DNA from: Patagioenas fasciata
Lineage: Eukaryota; Chordata; Aves; Columbiformes; Columbidae
Assembly (NCBI RefSeq): GCF_037038585.1
Contig: NC_092560.1
Span: forward strand, 84,785,549 to 84,849,548
Length of the DNA: 64,000 nt
Reading direction: 5' to 3'
Shown here: positions 50,585 to 62,875 of the stretch, piece after piece
How the letters are laid out: each line of letters opens with the position of its first letter
Numbering within the stretch: the first letter of the stretch is position 1
The notes under the pieces: generated by a model
The model's input: the letters and a program-made list of their open reading frames with translations, nothing else
Databases searched by the model: none
Told to the model about the DNA's origin: nothing
Made by a program: the position numbers and the translations under genes

Positions 50585-52742
50585 TTATATAGGAAACTGG
50601 GTGTCCCAGACAACTTTTTTGGGTGCTAATAGCCCAAAACCTCCTCCCCAGTGCTCACTCAGGGGCGGCGAGGACGTTCTCTCCGCGTCCTTATTCAGCT
50701 TTCAGGACAGAGTTTTCCTTTCCGCGCTGAAATTGAGCCAGATCGCAGGGTTTCGAAACACACACTGCAACACAGGTAACAGCCATGTCGGGATGTCCCA
50801 CGGATGGGAACGTGTCACCACCGCCACCCTCCAACGGCATCGAAAACCCCTAAAAGCTGCTGGGATTGTCCCCGGTGAGGGTGGCTGGGGAGGACAATCC
50901 CAGTGACCAAGGGACTGTGCTCAAAGCCCAGTGTTTTATGGTCAGAAGTTCGCTGGGTTTGGGGCTTGGGGGAGAATTCAGCCCAGAATGACCTGCAGTC
51001 CGTCCGACATGGTGCAAAGCAGCACCGTGGACCCTGACGGCGCTCCCGCATCCCCATGTGTCGTGATACCCAGCAATGACATTTAAAAGACTGAGCAATC
51101 CAGAGAACTGGACTGAAGCAGCCCCTGGTTTAGCCCGGGATCAATCCCCGGGGTGTCACCCTGCGCGGAGCTGGATTTTGGGGACTGCTGACCGGAGCTC
51201 ATCCTGTTTGTGGCATCGCAGGGCTCGGCTCACCCGCAACAGCTTCCCGATTCATTTCAAACATCCCTCTGGAGCTATTCCGCTCAAAAACACAAGCTAT
51301 GTACATACGGTAAGACACTTCGGCTATAAAAAAGCGCACAATATCAGGATACCGATGTACGGTAAAAAACGGGCAGCGTAAAGACGATCAGGGTTGAATC
51401 ACAACCAGAAAAACGCGGTGTTTGCCAGTATATATATCAGAACCGCTCCCTACGTTACGGAACGCGTGTCCTGGCGTCCCCGTTTCCCACAGCACCTCCC
51501 CGCACACAAGATGAACAGGCAAAGGACACCTCCACGTGGGCGCTGTGTCCGGCGCCCCCAGCGCGCCGCGTGTGCTGGGGATGGAGCGCTGAACGCCGCG
51601 CTCGGACCGCGCTTCTGCACTGCTTTTCCCCGCCAAAAACACCAAAGAGCCGCCTCGTTCGCTTTCCTTCGGTTCGCCGATGTCCTACCACGGCTTGCTT
51701 CAAAACGTCCCTCCCTGGCAAGTTATGACACCCCTAAACCCGGCCCCGTTAGCCTAACAAGGCAATGGCGGCCCCGCTACAAGCGGCTTACACGAGCCCT
51801 GGCGCTCCGCCGGAACAGCCCCGGCCCTGTGCCTGCGGAAGGTGCGGCGTGGCTGAATTCCCATTTCTAATGATAGAATTATTGCTTTCCCTTTGAAAAC
51901 GAGAACACAGGGAAGGCTTACAGAGGTTCAAATGCATGCAAAACGGTGGGGTTTTTTTTTCTGTTAATTATGTTAGTAATATTTTTAACCAAAGAAAAGT
52001 TGCCGTGAAAACAACCGAGAGACCAAAGAAACTTCCAGGTCCATAAAAATAACAGAACCCACGCTAAATACTTTAAGTGCCTCGTGTTGTTCTTTATTCA
52101 TCAGCCTGGAAGATCAACACCGGCTCATTTTTGATGGAGAAGCAAGATTTTACAGGGAAAAAAATCATTATCCTCAGAATATCTGCAGGTCCCCAAATGA
52201 TCCAGCATCGCTCAGCTTCGGAATGGTGCTTAATTAGTTAAAGCTCCCTCGTTTACGAAAATAAGGAAACACCAGTTTTTTTCAGAAGATCAGCAATGAG
52301 TAAATGAATAGATGGGAATGATGCAGACTCACACTGGTGTGCGTTGCCACCATTTGCTTGGGCAAGGACTATCAGCAATTTCAACGTGAACCAGCAAAAC
52401 CAGCGCTTTTCCGTCAAAATGCAGCAGGGAGAGCAAAGTCCCAGCTCTTCTCAGGGCCAAGAAGGCAAGCGGGACTTTCAAACTGCGGGAACAACCTATT
52501 TCGCATCTTCTTGCCCCAACAGAGACGCTAAGGCTACGCTGGGAAGGCGCCGGAGCCATTGCCCCCATGGCACGGGTGGGACGGTAAAGCACCACCAAGC
52601 ACCTCGGTGCTCATTTGCTCTAGAGATAGCCATAATATGCTGGGCAGTTCATCGCCATTTCTTTGCCTCATATGAAATAATACATATATAACTCTCTAAA
52701 AACTGGATTTGCCACGGCACCTTGCTACCCAGTGGAAAGGTA

Positions 52743-52761
52743 ACACTGTACGTTACAGTGT
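52743..52761. other. 8-bp perfect inverted repeat
   Basis: ACACTGTA, three-base spacer CGT, then TACAGTGT. Both arms are perfect complements. It lies in an AT-rich unique stretch (52.66-52.9 kb) and could be a dimeric binding site or chance. Confidence 0.5.
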
Positions 52762-54650
52762 ATGGAAAATAGGAGACAGGGAAATAGCCAAGTGAGTTAT
52801 ATTTCAGTGATATAGCTGGTTTTTATTAGGCTTTATATGTATTTTTCCCCAGACACTTTTGAAAGACAAGGATGTGGGAAATACCCGTAATTCGAACTGC
52901 AGCATGGGCCGCATATTTACTATTCAAAAAACCGTTTTCTCCTGACACTCAACCAGGATCCGTTTTCAAAGCAAGAAAATAGTTAAACCAACAAAGGCAG
53001 ACCTATAAACATGCAGACAGATGGCTACACTCTGTCATTAACTTCAGAGCGGAATAGAAATATTCACTTCTCCGTTGCCGCCGAACGCGGCGCGGCAACG
53101 CCTGGCGCACACGGCTCACCTGCCGCAGCACCACGAACCTGCCTACGGGCACCAGCACTGGGCGCTTTGCAGAGCCACAGCGGGGCGGGAAATGCTTTAA
53201 AAATGCCACGCGGGACATGGGGACCCAAATCCTGGAAGCACTTGGTTCCCCTGTATAAATGTCTTAATGCCCAATTAAAAGCAGCTGGGAAAGCATCTCC
53301 AGAGCAAGGGGGAGGAAAGCGGCAGGGGATGCTCCACGGTAGCTCCGCAGCCATCGCTGCTCGTGTGCCTGAGGTATCAGAGGGATTTCTGCTCTCTTTA
53401 AGAGCAGAACTTAGTCATTGTTTCTAGTTCTTCCACACGTAAATAGCGGGTAGGATTCATATCCTCATGCATTCCCTGAAATCTCTACCTGTCAAAAGTA
53501 ATTGCTCCTTTTCTCAAGCCAGGAAGCCAAGGAATGAATCACGTAACAAGGGGAGCGTATCTCGAGCGGCTCCTAAGAGCACGCACGGCGCAGGTCAGCG
53601 CCGACGCCAGGGCTGAGGCCGGGACCGGAGCCCAGGGGACACGCTGCCGTGGCCAAACACAGACATTCCAGCAGGATCTCAACACATCCCTTTGTTCCTC
53701 CAGCTATTCGCGAGACAGGTTAAAGGGATTGCTGTGAAAATCAGTTTGCCCGAATGTCAGAGCCCTTAAAAATACCCAGCTGGTGGGTCGTGTAGGGCTG
53801 GACCCTCCCAGGGAGGATGCAGCGAAATGGGGCAGAAACTCCACAGCAATGCAGCAACAATAATCTGCTCTCTTTTTCACTCTATCCAAGTATTAAACTA
53901 CTTACTTTGGCATTTCAGTGACTCAAAATACAATTATTAGCCCCTGCAAGATGTAAACAATAGATCCAGACAACTCAGCGATCGCTTCAGTCTCAACTGG
54001 AAATACTGCAAAGTTTGCAAAATGAGAGAAATTTGGCGACTGGTAGAAACGAATTAATCGCAGTCTTAGAAAATACAGATCCTGACTAAATGTTGTACGT
54101 AGCGCCTGTTCTGAAAATAGCGATGATTTCGATAGGTAGTGCTCTGTGTCTGTGCTCGTGCAAGATCTGCTTTCTCCATCTTGAGCTGTTCTGGATGTGA
54201 AGTTCCTGCCTGCAGTCGCATGGTAATTAAGTGTGATTAAAGATGCTATTCATTCCCCTGCAGAGCAGCAGGTAACCACATGTCAAAGGCGGTGCTGGCA
54301 GAACGGAGCAACTTCTGGGCAGTAAAAAGGCGACTGGCAACGGTCTGTTGGAAATAAGGCGAGAGCGCCGCCCAAGGGCCCGGCCACCGCGGGACACCAG
54401 CACGATGGCCACCTGAAGAAAACAACGTCTCAAGTAACCTCTTTACTTCTGTGTGCAGCAGGTGATGCCAAGACCCTGGTCCGGACTGGGACAAGCTCTG
54501 TTACTGGACCTCTGCAAGCCAGCGACACAACGCACTTGGCAATGGAGGCAACGGGCACAGCCTGGAACATGAGAATTCACTTCAACACAAACCCCACTTT
54601 TCCACCAAGGGTGGCCAAAGAGGGTCCCTGGAGAAGGTGGGGTCTGGGGG

Positions 54651-54744
54651 CTCTGAGCAGCCTGAGCTGGTGAAGATGGCCCTGCTTGTGGGGGAAGCTG
54701 GGAAGGTCCCTCCAACCCAAACCATCTGTGATACAATGATTCTG
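54651..54744 (+). mobile_element. CR1 3'-end fragment
   Basis: GGGAAGGTCCCTCCAACCCA followed by AACCATCTGTGATACAATGA and TTCTG is the sense-strand CR1 3' end (consensus form AGGTCCCTTCCAACCCAAAC, CATTCTATGATTCT). Upstream GAAGATGGCCCTGCT is consistent with the same element. It is on the plus strand, opposite to TCF4 and to the other CR1 copies here. Confidence 0.75.
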
Positions 54745-57713
54745 TTCTTGGAGATGCTCAGAACCCATAGGACATGGTCCTGGGCAGCGCAGTTTATCTG
54801 GAGGGCTTGGACAAGGTGACCTCCGAGATGCCAACATCAGCAGTTCTGCAAGCAAAGCTCTAAACCTGAGTGTCTGCAGTGACACTGCAACCTTGTCCTC
54901 ACACCCATACACACTTCTGTTAGGCCCAAAAGTGCCATTTTTCTTCAGAACTTGCTTGAACTGAGCGTGCCGGATCATCTAACAGAACCAGAACACAGAG
55001 AGAAGTTGGCTGGTTAATGGAGCGGGGCAGAGGAACAGGAGCTCACCACGAGATGTGAACACCCGGCTGGCCACCAAGGACACGGTCACCCTGGCGAAAC
55101 AACGCACGGTGACACCTGCCACGGCTCGCACCAAGAACGCCAGGAAAACGGCTGCAGGGTTTTGCTTTTGAGGGCTGATTCCCATTAGCAAAGCCTGCCA
55201 AAGCTTGGCTTGCGTGCCAAGGAGAGCGTCCCCGCTGTCCCCTTGTGCCACGGCTCTCCACGGGCAACTCTGAGCCCTGAAAGCGGCCAGAAGTAGCCAA
55301 AGCACAGCCCGCCTTTGGTGGGGTGTCCCCTCAACCCCAAGCACAGCCGAACTGGCACAACCCGTGGTATAGCAGCAGTTGCATCCTTCCCTTCCCATCG
55401 CCTCCAGCCGCACGGCAGCGCCCGCCGAGGCAAACCGAGCTCCCCTCAGCACTCAAGCACAGCACAGAGCCATTACCGCACCTTACGGATCGCACTGTGA
55501 TTCTGTTGCCAGGTTATAAGCTCCAGAAAGGTGCCCTTGGAATGCTCGCTTCCAACAAAATAGCCCTCGGCTTAACATTTGATCCGAAGGGCTAAGAGGA
55601 AAGCGTTCCTTTTAGCACCAAATTGCAGCGTTGGGTTTTAGCGTTGCTTCAATTATGATATGGACAATGAAACCGTGTCTTTCTGGATGCATGAGGAACT
55701 CTGCTAAATGAGCCATTCAGACATCTGAACTTAAGTCTGTTCCTTTAATACATTTGATTAACATGGAAATTTTATCTCTTATGTCATTATTTTAGTGCCG
55801 TAACATCCAAAACATTAATCCACAACGTGCCCACGATCACAAGAGGATGGTTTATGGGCGCTAGAACTAATTTCTGGAGCAGGAGCAGTGATTCCAGCTC
55901 CCAAAGCGAGATGCTTGAGCAGAAACCGCAAGAGAGGTGAATCTTCCCCAACCACAAACGTGTTAAAGTTACCGGGGGAAATGGGGCTTCCCAGCCCCAT
56001 GGAACTCCATGGGGCTTTGACCACCAACCCCAGCGGCTTTATCACATTAGCACAGCTTTCTGCGGTTTGATAGGGAGGGAGGACGAAGGAGAAATTGTTA
56101 CAGCCAAAGGAATCTTGCCATCGAAACGCAAGGAAACCTGGTTATTTGACTAAGCAAAAAAACACTGAGTAATTTGTAACAGAAGAAGAAAATGAACTCG
56201 CAGTGTCTCCAGAGGTCTGCAATATGATCTTCAGAAAAGGTAGCTTGCCAATTTAATTGAGGTAGGAGTTATTTAATTTTTTTATATACAGGTATAGTTT
56301 TCAATAAACCTACATATGCCTATAATAGTGCAATGGCAGATGTGTCTCGATTATTAGAGGTGGGCTCTGGGGAATACATACAATGGATCTTGAAATCCGT
56401 AAGCAGCTGTTTGGAAGGGAGGGGTGGAACGCTGCAACACACACACATGTTCCTTAAGTGCAGTAATGTTTTGTTATTTTACTGCAGGTGTATTACAGAG
56501 ATGAAATTTAATAACTTATTGTATACAATGCCAATAAAGCGGGGTTCTTTGCCCTGCCGTTCATGAACGAAGCACAAAGGAGAAGCGGTGGCTCCGCGCC
56601 TCGCCTCACGCCTTCCCCATCGGCAGCCGCGACCCGGCTCCGCCGGCGCTTCCATGGGATGGGAAAGGGAAACCAGCCCCAAAGTGCTCTGTGAGACACC
56701 GGAGAAGGCGCTCCTGGCGAAATTCAGGACAACCGAGAGCACGGGAGCGGCCGCAGTGCCGCCGTTATTCCTCTAACAGCCGCCCTTTAGCGGCTTGAAC
56801 CAGAAGCCTCATCTCAGCATACGCATTAGTCTCCATCTCACACTGAAGGACATATCAGATAAAAATATAACCCCTCCTGGTTTGGTTTGTTTGTTTTTTC
56901 CCTTGCTGGACTCCTTTTCACATAATTAGAGATGTTGCAACAATTCAATAACTCCCAGCAGAAGAAGTCCCGGCGCTTCTGGAAGGAAAGAGAACATGGG
57001 CCATAGATGTTTGTGTGCATCCCCTCTTGGTGCCGGCTGAGATCTCCGTTCTCCAGCAGTGGGTTCAGCTCATCCACCTGCACTTTCCTTTCCATTGCAC
57101 CCATTTGCGGCTTTCCCAGCAAGATTCCTGCACAAAATGCCGCTTGTTCAACCTGAAGCTGCATAAAGCCCAAGCTCCACACCATGCCCGTGTCACTCTG
57201 GTTGGCCTTCCCCCTTCCCGTGGACTCGTGAATCAGGCTGGTGTGTATGATCTCAGCCTGGGTGAAGTTTACTATGTTTTGGCAGTAGTTGTGCTTTATT
57301 AAAAAGAAATAAAAGGGAAAAAATAGCTGGCTGAGCTTGCATAACTCCACTAGGTTGTACCTTAACACTTCATTCCAGAGGCAGCTTTTCCCAAGGGGAC
57401 GGTTCCAACTGGCCTCCCAGAGTATTTCTTGAACACCAAGTAAACCGGTACATCCAAAACCAACATTTAGACTCGCTCTCTGAAAGACTTAGTAGTAAAA
57501 ATAAGTCATCTTAGGATTTGGGGACTTTGCTTTAAGTTAAAACACCTTAAAACCCAAGTATCTGTTACTACGCATTTGCAGACCCTCACTCACCAGCTGG
57601 GTATCCAACCAGTGATACCAAACACACCAAACCAGAGCAAAGGTAGAGAAATCAAGTAGGTATGGGGTTTTTTTAATACTACTGCTTTGTTAATCTCCCC
57701 CAAAACCAGCACA

Positions 57714-57728
57714 ATATATATATATATA
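57714..57728. repeat. (TA)n microsatellite
   Basis: About seven TA dinucleotides followed by an A-run. Confidence 0.9.
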
Positions 57729-59950
57729 AAAAATTGATCTTCGGGGAAGCAATAAATAGCACAGAATTAAGACAACATGCAAAATCCTGACTGCACTGAA
57801 CGAAATGAGATTTTTGTCATTAACTTCAATGAAGCCAGTTTTTCAGAAGCGTCTTGACAACAACCTGGGTACGTGTTTCTTAGATGACTCCTCTCTAATG
57901 GAATTAAATGGTTCCCGAGCTGCGTTCTCCTCCATTCCCACTGTAATCAGTGTTGTATTTGCGGGGGTTTTCAGTGAGTGCCCAAGAGGGCCCGAGGCTC
58001 ACAAATAGAAACCATCTCTTGGTGAACGTGTGGCTGCGTATCCAACCTCTCTCGGCGCTGGAGAGACCTCAATGGGCTCTTCCCTACCCCAAGATTAATA
58101 GGTAGCGAGTTCAATATCGTTAGGTATTTAGTTTCCCTTAATTGTTGCAGGAACTCATCTACGGCGAGCAATGCATCACATCTGGAGGGAGCGATTTACC
58201 TCGCAGATATCAATGAAATCTGCACGTTCCTCCCGGGCTTTGGCAAAGGGAGCTGGGATCAGTGGGGCTGCGGGATGCTCGGCCACCCCCTACGGCAGCG
58301 CCGAGGCCGCCCTGGACTTCCACCGCTTTTCTACACTAGCTCCCGTCTAGATAAGCTCATCTTCCTTAATACGTGTGAAAGCACACCCTAGAAATCCTGC
58401 AACGGGCTTGCAGCTTTTCACTTCCTTTTAAGCCTGAATGTTCATGCTCGTTAATAATTTGGTGGATCCTGATAGTACTGCAGGCTGGAAAACAGGGAAC
58501 AGATGGTGCAGCCTCGGCATTAAGCATTATTCCTGCTGAACCTTTCAGGAATTCGAGAGGTTCTTATTTTAGAAATATCTTTCTTGTCTGGGCGCTGGGC
58601 ATTTGCTTCGCCCACTTTTCCATTGCCCTTCAAGAAAGCGGATGCACACGGCAGAAAGAGCGACCCTATTCCGTGGATCGGAATCCTTACTATCTGCACT
58701 TATATTTTCCTAATTTTCCTCAAATTTTCACGGATGACACCGCAGAAAGGGCGAGTGGGTCGGAAGGGTTTTCTCCATTGACCCCACAGACGCCCAGAGC
58801 GCTGGGGATCCATCCTGACAGTGACTGTCCAGCCTGAGCTGGTCCAAAGTGTAAAACGTGGTTGTTCATTGCTATTGCTCAGGAAATAACGGCATAAACT
58901 CCGGCATCACAACCCCGGCACTGCATCTTCTCCGGCACCCGGATGGCGTCCTCAGCACAGCAAAACGCTGGGGACAATATGGGGACAACATCCCCAACGC
59001 TAGAAATGGCAACTAAAACTAATTAAGAGCTCCTATGGCTGCTTTGGACCGGGTGAAGGCAGTTACACGTTATCTTCTGGACTTATCTGCTCTGCTTATC
59101 ACGGTTTGGGTTTGTTCTCATTTCCTGGCAGATTAAGAACATTATAAAGCGTTGAATATTAAGAAGGCTATTAAATTCTTTCCATAGTTTTCCAAAGTGT
59201 GAAGCCACTGCACTTAGAGAAAGGAAAAGAAACCCAGCACTCTTCAAGAACAAAACGAATTGAAGCACGCGATTAATATTGCTATTGGAATTAAAAAGAA
59301 AGCGTCTTTTAAAAAAATCAATTGTCTTGAAACAAAGCACAGACTTTTGGCTATTGATAGTATTTTTAGACTCAGACTTTCTCCGGAGACTTAAAAGTAT
59401 GCAAATGCAGGGTGCAGAGAGGCGCACGCACACGCGCTATACCTTTGTATCGCATCGGCGTTTATTATTGAATTAAACTACTCTTATTTTCCTAGCTCAC
59501 GCGTGCTTCCCTTGAGACGGCTTTGCTGTTAGCCTGCTGGCCTTGACTTCCAGCCAAAACCAATTCAGAAACAAAAAGGGACAACAAATCATATTTTCAC
59601 AGACATTTTTATCCCTCAATACAACCTTGTTTTCACACAACATCATACAGATTCTCTGAAAACTGGGATTTACGGCGGGAGCCACCCGGAGCTGGGGGCT
59701 GACAGGGGTCCTCGAGCGGTCCCGCACACCCCACATCGTGGTCCCCAGTCCTCCCCGGTCACACCAACCCCACCACCAATGGTCTCCAGTAAACGTCCTG
59801 GCTCTAAGAGCCTTAAAACCCGCATTTGCAAATAAATAAAGCCCGGTTCTAAGAAACGCACGTCCGCTCAGGATGGGCCTGGCCCCGGGATGCACAGCTC
59901 CAAGGGCAAACCTCATTTCTCAGGGTATTTAGCACAAGACTGTCACTTAC

Positions 59951-60015
59951 CTGGTGGCAACCTTGTAAATTCGAATCTCTTCCATAGGATGAGTAGGAAC
60001 CCCTTTCTGTTTTAC
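59951..60015 (-). CDS. TCF4: TCF4 exon 7 (65 nt, internal coding exon)
   Basis: On the minus strand the exon begins after an acceptor ending TTTTTAACAG and ends at a donor GTAAGTGACA. It opens with GT, the last two bases of a codon split with the preceding exon (Ser in known TCF4), then encodes 21 residues, [11 protein letters not shown] followed by [10 protein letters not shown], and closes in phase 0. The segment is Ser/Gly-rich and lies between N-terminal activation domain 1 and the nuclear-localisation region of long isoforms. Mammalian TCF4 has Glu where this sequence has Asp in GRDSN, a conservative change. The previous exon would be above 64000; none of its expected peptide is visible between 60016 and 64000. 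A 2.2-kb minisatellite lies about 0.7 kb upstream of the acceptor. Confidence 0.95.
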
Positions 60016-60065
60016 CTGTTAAAAACAAAAGAAAAGGTATGTATAATGGATAGAAGAAGATATAC

Positions 60066-60082
60066 ACACATATATATATATA
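60066..60082. repeat. (CA)/(TA) microsatellite near exon 7 acceptor
   Basis: CACACA followed by about six TA dinucleotides, about 50 bases upstream of the exon 7 splice acceptor in transcript sense, so length changes could alter branch-point spacing. That effect is inference. Confidence 0.85.
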
Positions 60083-60708
60083 GCATCTCTGAGCACTTTA
60101 TATGATGTTCATCCCATGTGGAGCTGCTGGGTTCCAGATCCACATCCTTCCAAGGAGCAAATCCCCCCTGGACAAAAGCGGGGATGGAATTTACACCTGG
60201 GACACATTCACCACTCGCTCCGGAACGGGGCCCAACAACCACCGAGAAGCTCTGCCAGCCCTAAATACCCTTTCTTTGCCTCCTTTTTTCCCAGGAAGCC
60301 TTTAACACTCGGCTCCAGCAGCCTGACTTGCAGCACCCGTTACAGTGCTGCCATATTGACAAAGGAAAAGAAAGGTTCTTTGAGGTCTGAATGGGCAGAC
60401 TCGAGCGAAATCAAGAAGGGAAGAGGTGGTTTCTGCAAAGCATTAAGTCATGGCTGAGCAGCACCGCACCACGTGCTCCGGAGACAAAGAGCAGTCAAGA
60501 GGGCTGATACAAAACATATTGCCACTAAAAGACCACCCTTCGCTGAGGAGAAGCATGGGGGGAGGCATTATCTAACAAAACAGCCACAGAACACAGTAAA
60601 AACCACTCGTAAAACCCAAGTTTTTATTGTAGGCTGGGGTATAAAACCCAGGGAGCAGCTGCTGTTGGTCCCTGGCTGCGCACCCCACGTCCCCAAGACA
60701 CCCAAGCC

Positions 60709-62875
60709 GTGAGACACGGCACACCATGGCAGTGAGATATCGCACACCATGACAGTGAGACACGGCACACCATGGCAGTGAGACACTGCACACCATGGCA
60801 ATGAGATATGGCACACCATGACAGTGAGACACTGCACACCATGGCAGTGAGACACTGCACACCATGGCAGTGAGACACGGCACACCATGGCAATGTGACA
60901 CTGCACACCATGGCACTGAGACACGGCACACCATGGCAATGAGACACTGCACACCATGGCAATGAGACACTGCACACCATGGCAGTGAGACACGGCACAC
61001 CATGGCAGTGAGACACAGCACACCATGGCAATGTGACACTGCACACCATGGCAGTGAGACACGGCACACCATGGCAGTGAGACACAGCACACCATGGCAA
61101 TGTGACACTGCACACCATGGCAGTGTGACACTGCACACCATGGCAGTGAGACACTGCACACCATGGCAGTGAGACACTGCACACCATGGCAATGTGACAC
61201 TGCACACCATGGCAGTGAGACACGGCACACCATGGCACTGAGACACGGCACACCATGGCAATGAGACACGGCACACCATGGCAGTGAGACACTGCACACC
61301 ATGGCAGTGAGACACTGCACACCATGGCAGTGTGACACTGCACACCATGGCAATGAGACACGGCACACCATGGCAGTGAGACACTGCACACCATGGCAGT
61401 GAGACACGGCACACCATGGCAATGTGACACTGCACACCATGGCAATGAGACACTGCACACCATGGCAGTGAGACACGGCACACCATGGCAGTGAGACACG
61501 GCACACCATGGCAATGAGACACTGCACACCATGGCAGTGAGACACGGCACACCATGGCAATGTGACACTGCACACCATGGCAATGAGACACGGCACACCA
61601 TGGCAGTGAGACACTGCACACCATGGCACTGAGACACGGCACACCATGGCAATGAGACACGGCACACCATGGCAATGAGACACTGTACACCATGGCAGTG
61701 AGACACGGCACACCATGGCAATGAGACACGGCACACCATGGCAATGTGACACTGCACACCATGGCAGTGTGACACTGCACACCATGGCAATGTGACACTG
61801 CACACCATGGCAGTGAGACACGGCACACCATGGCAGTGAGACACGGCACACCATGGCAGTGAGACACTGCACACCATGGCAATGTGACACTGCACACCAT
61901 GGCAGTGTGACACTGCACACCATGGCAATGTGACACTGCACACCATGGCAGTGAGACACGGCACACCATGGCAGTGAGACACGGCACACCATGGCAGTGA
62001 GACACTGCACACCATGGCAATGTGACACTGCACACCATGGCAGTGAGACATGGCACACCATGGCAGTGAGACACGGCACACCATGGCAGTGAGACACTGC
62101 ACACCATGGCAATGTGACACTGCACACCATGGCAGTGAGACACGGCACACCATGGCAGTGAGACACGGCACACCATGGCAGTGAGACACTGCACACCATG
62201 GCAATGTGACACTGCACACCATGGCAGTGAGACACGGCACACCATGGCAGTGAGACACTGCACACCATGGCAATGTGACACTGCACACCATGGCAGCGAG
62301 ACACTGCACACCATGGCAGCGAGACTCTGCACACCATGGCAGCGAGACACTGCACACCATGGCAGTGAGACATGGCACACCATGGCAGTGAGACACTGCA
62401 CACCATGGCAGCGAGACACTGCACACCATGGCAGTGAGACACGGCACACCATGGCACTGAGACACGGCACACCATGGCAATGAGACATGGCACACCATGG
62501 CAATGTGACACTGCACACCATGGCAGCGAGACACTGCACACCATGGCAGCGAGACTCTGCACACCATGGCAGCGAGACACTGCACACCATGGCAGTGAGA
62601 CACTGCACACCATGGCAGTGAGACACGGCACACCATGGCACTGAGACACGGCACACCATGGCACTGAGACACGGCACACCATGGCAATGAGACACGGCAC
62701 ACCATGGCAGTGTGACACTGCACACCATGGCAGCGAGACACTGCACACCATGGCAGTGAGACACGGCACACCATGGCAGTGAGACACGGCACACCATGGC
62801 AGTGTGACACTGCACACCATGGCAGTGTGACACGGCACACCATGGCAGTGAGACACGGCACACCATGGCAGTGAC
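60709..62875. repeat. minisatellite, 23-bp unit, about 94 copies
   Basis: Strict 23-bp period, measured for example from CCATGG at 60724 to the next CCAT at 60747. The consensus is CACACCATGGCAGTGAGACA followed by CTG or CGG; variants include CAATGTGACACTG and CAGCGAGACTCTG. No unit contains a stop codon in any minus-strand frame, and because 23 is not a multiple of three, three units return to the same frame (69 nt, 23 codons). All three minus-strand frames therefore stay open for 761-812 codons with repeats such as MVCSVSLPWCAVSHCHG. These are not genes. The array ends about 0.7 kb upstream of the exon 7 acceptor. Confidence 0.97.

Larger units (their letters stand above)
45903..59950 (-). 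other. TCF4: TCF4 intron 7
   Basis: 14-kb intron with consensus ends. It holds a candidate AT-rich regulatory block at 46.73-47.18 kb, a short 8-bp array at 47.33 kb, one CR1 tail at 54.65-54.74 kb, CA and TA simple repeats, and otherwise mixed unique sequence. In mammals alternative non-coding first exons for shorter isoforms lie in this intron; I could not identify any of them here from sequence alone. Confidence 0.9.
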
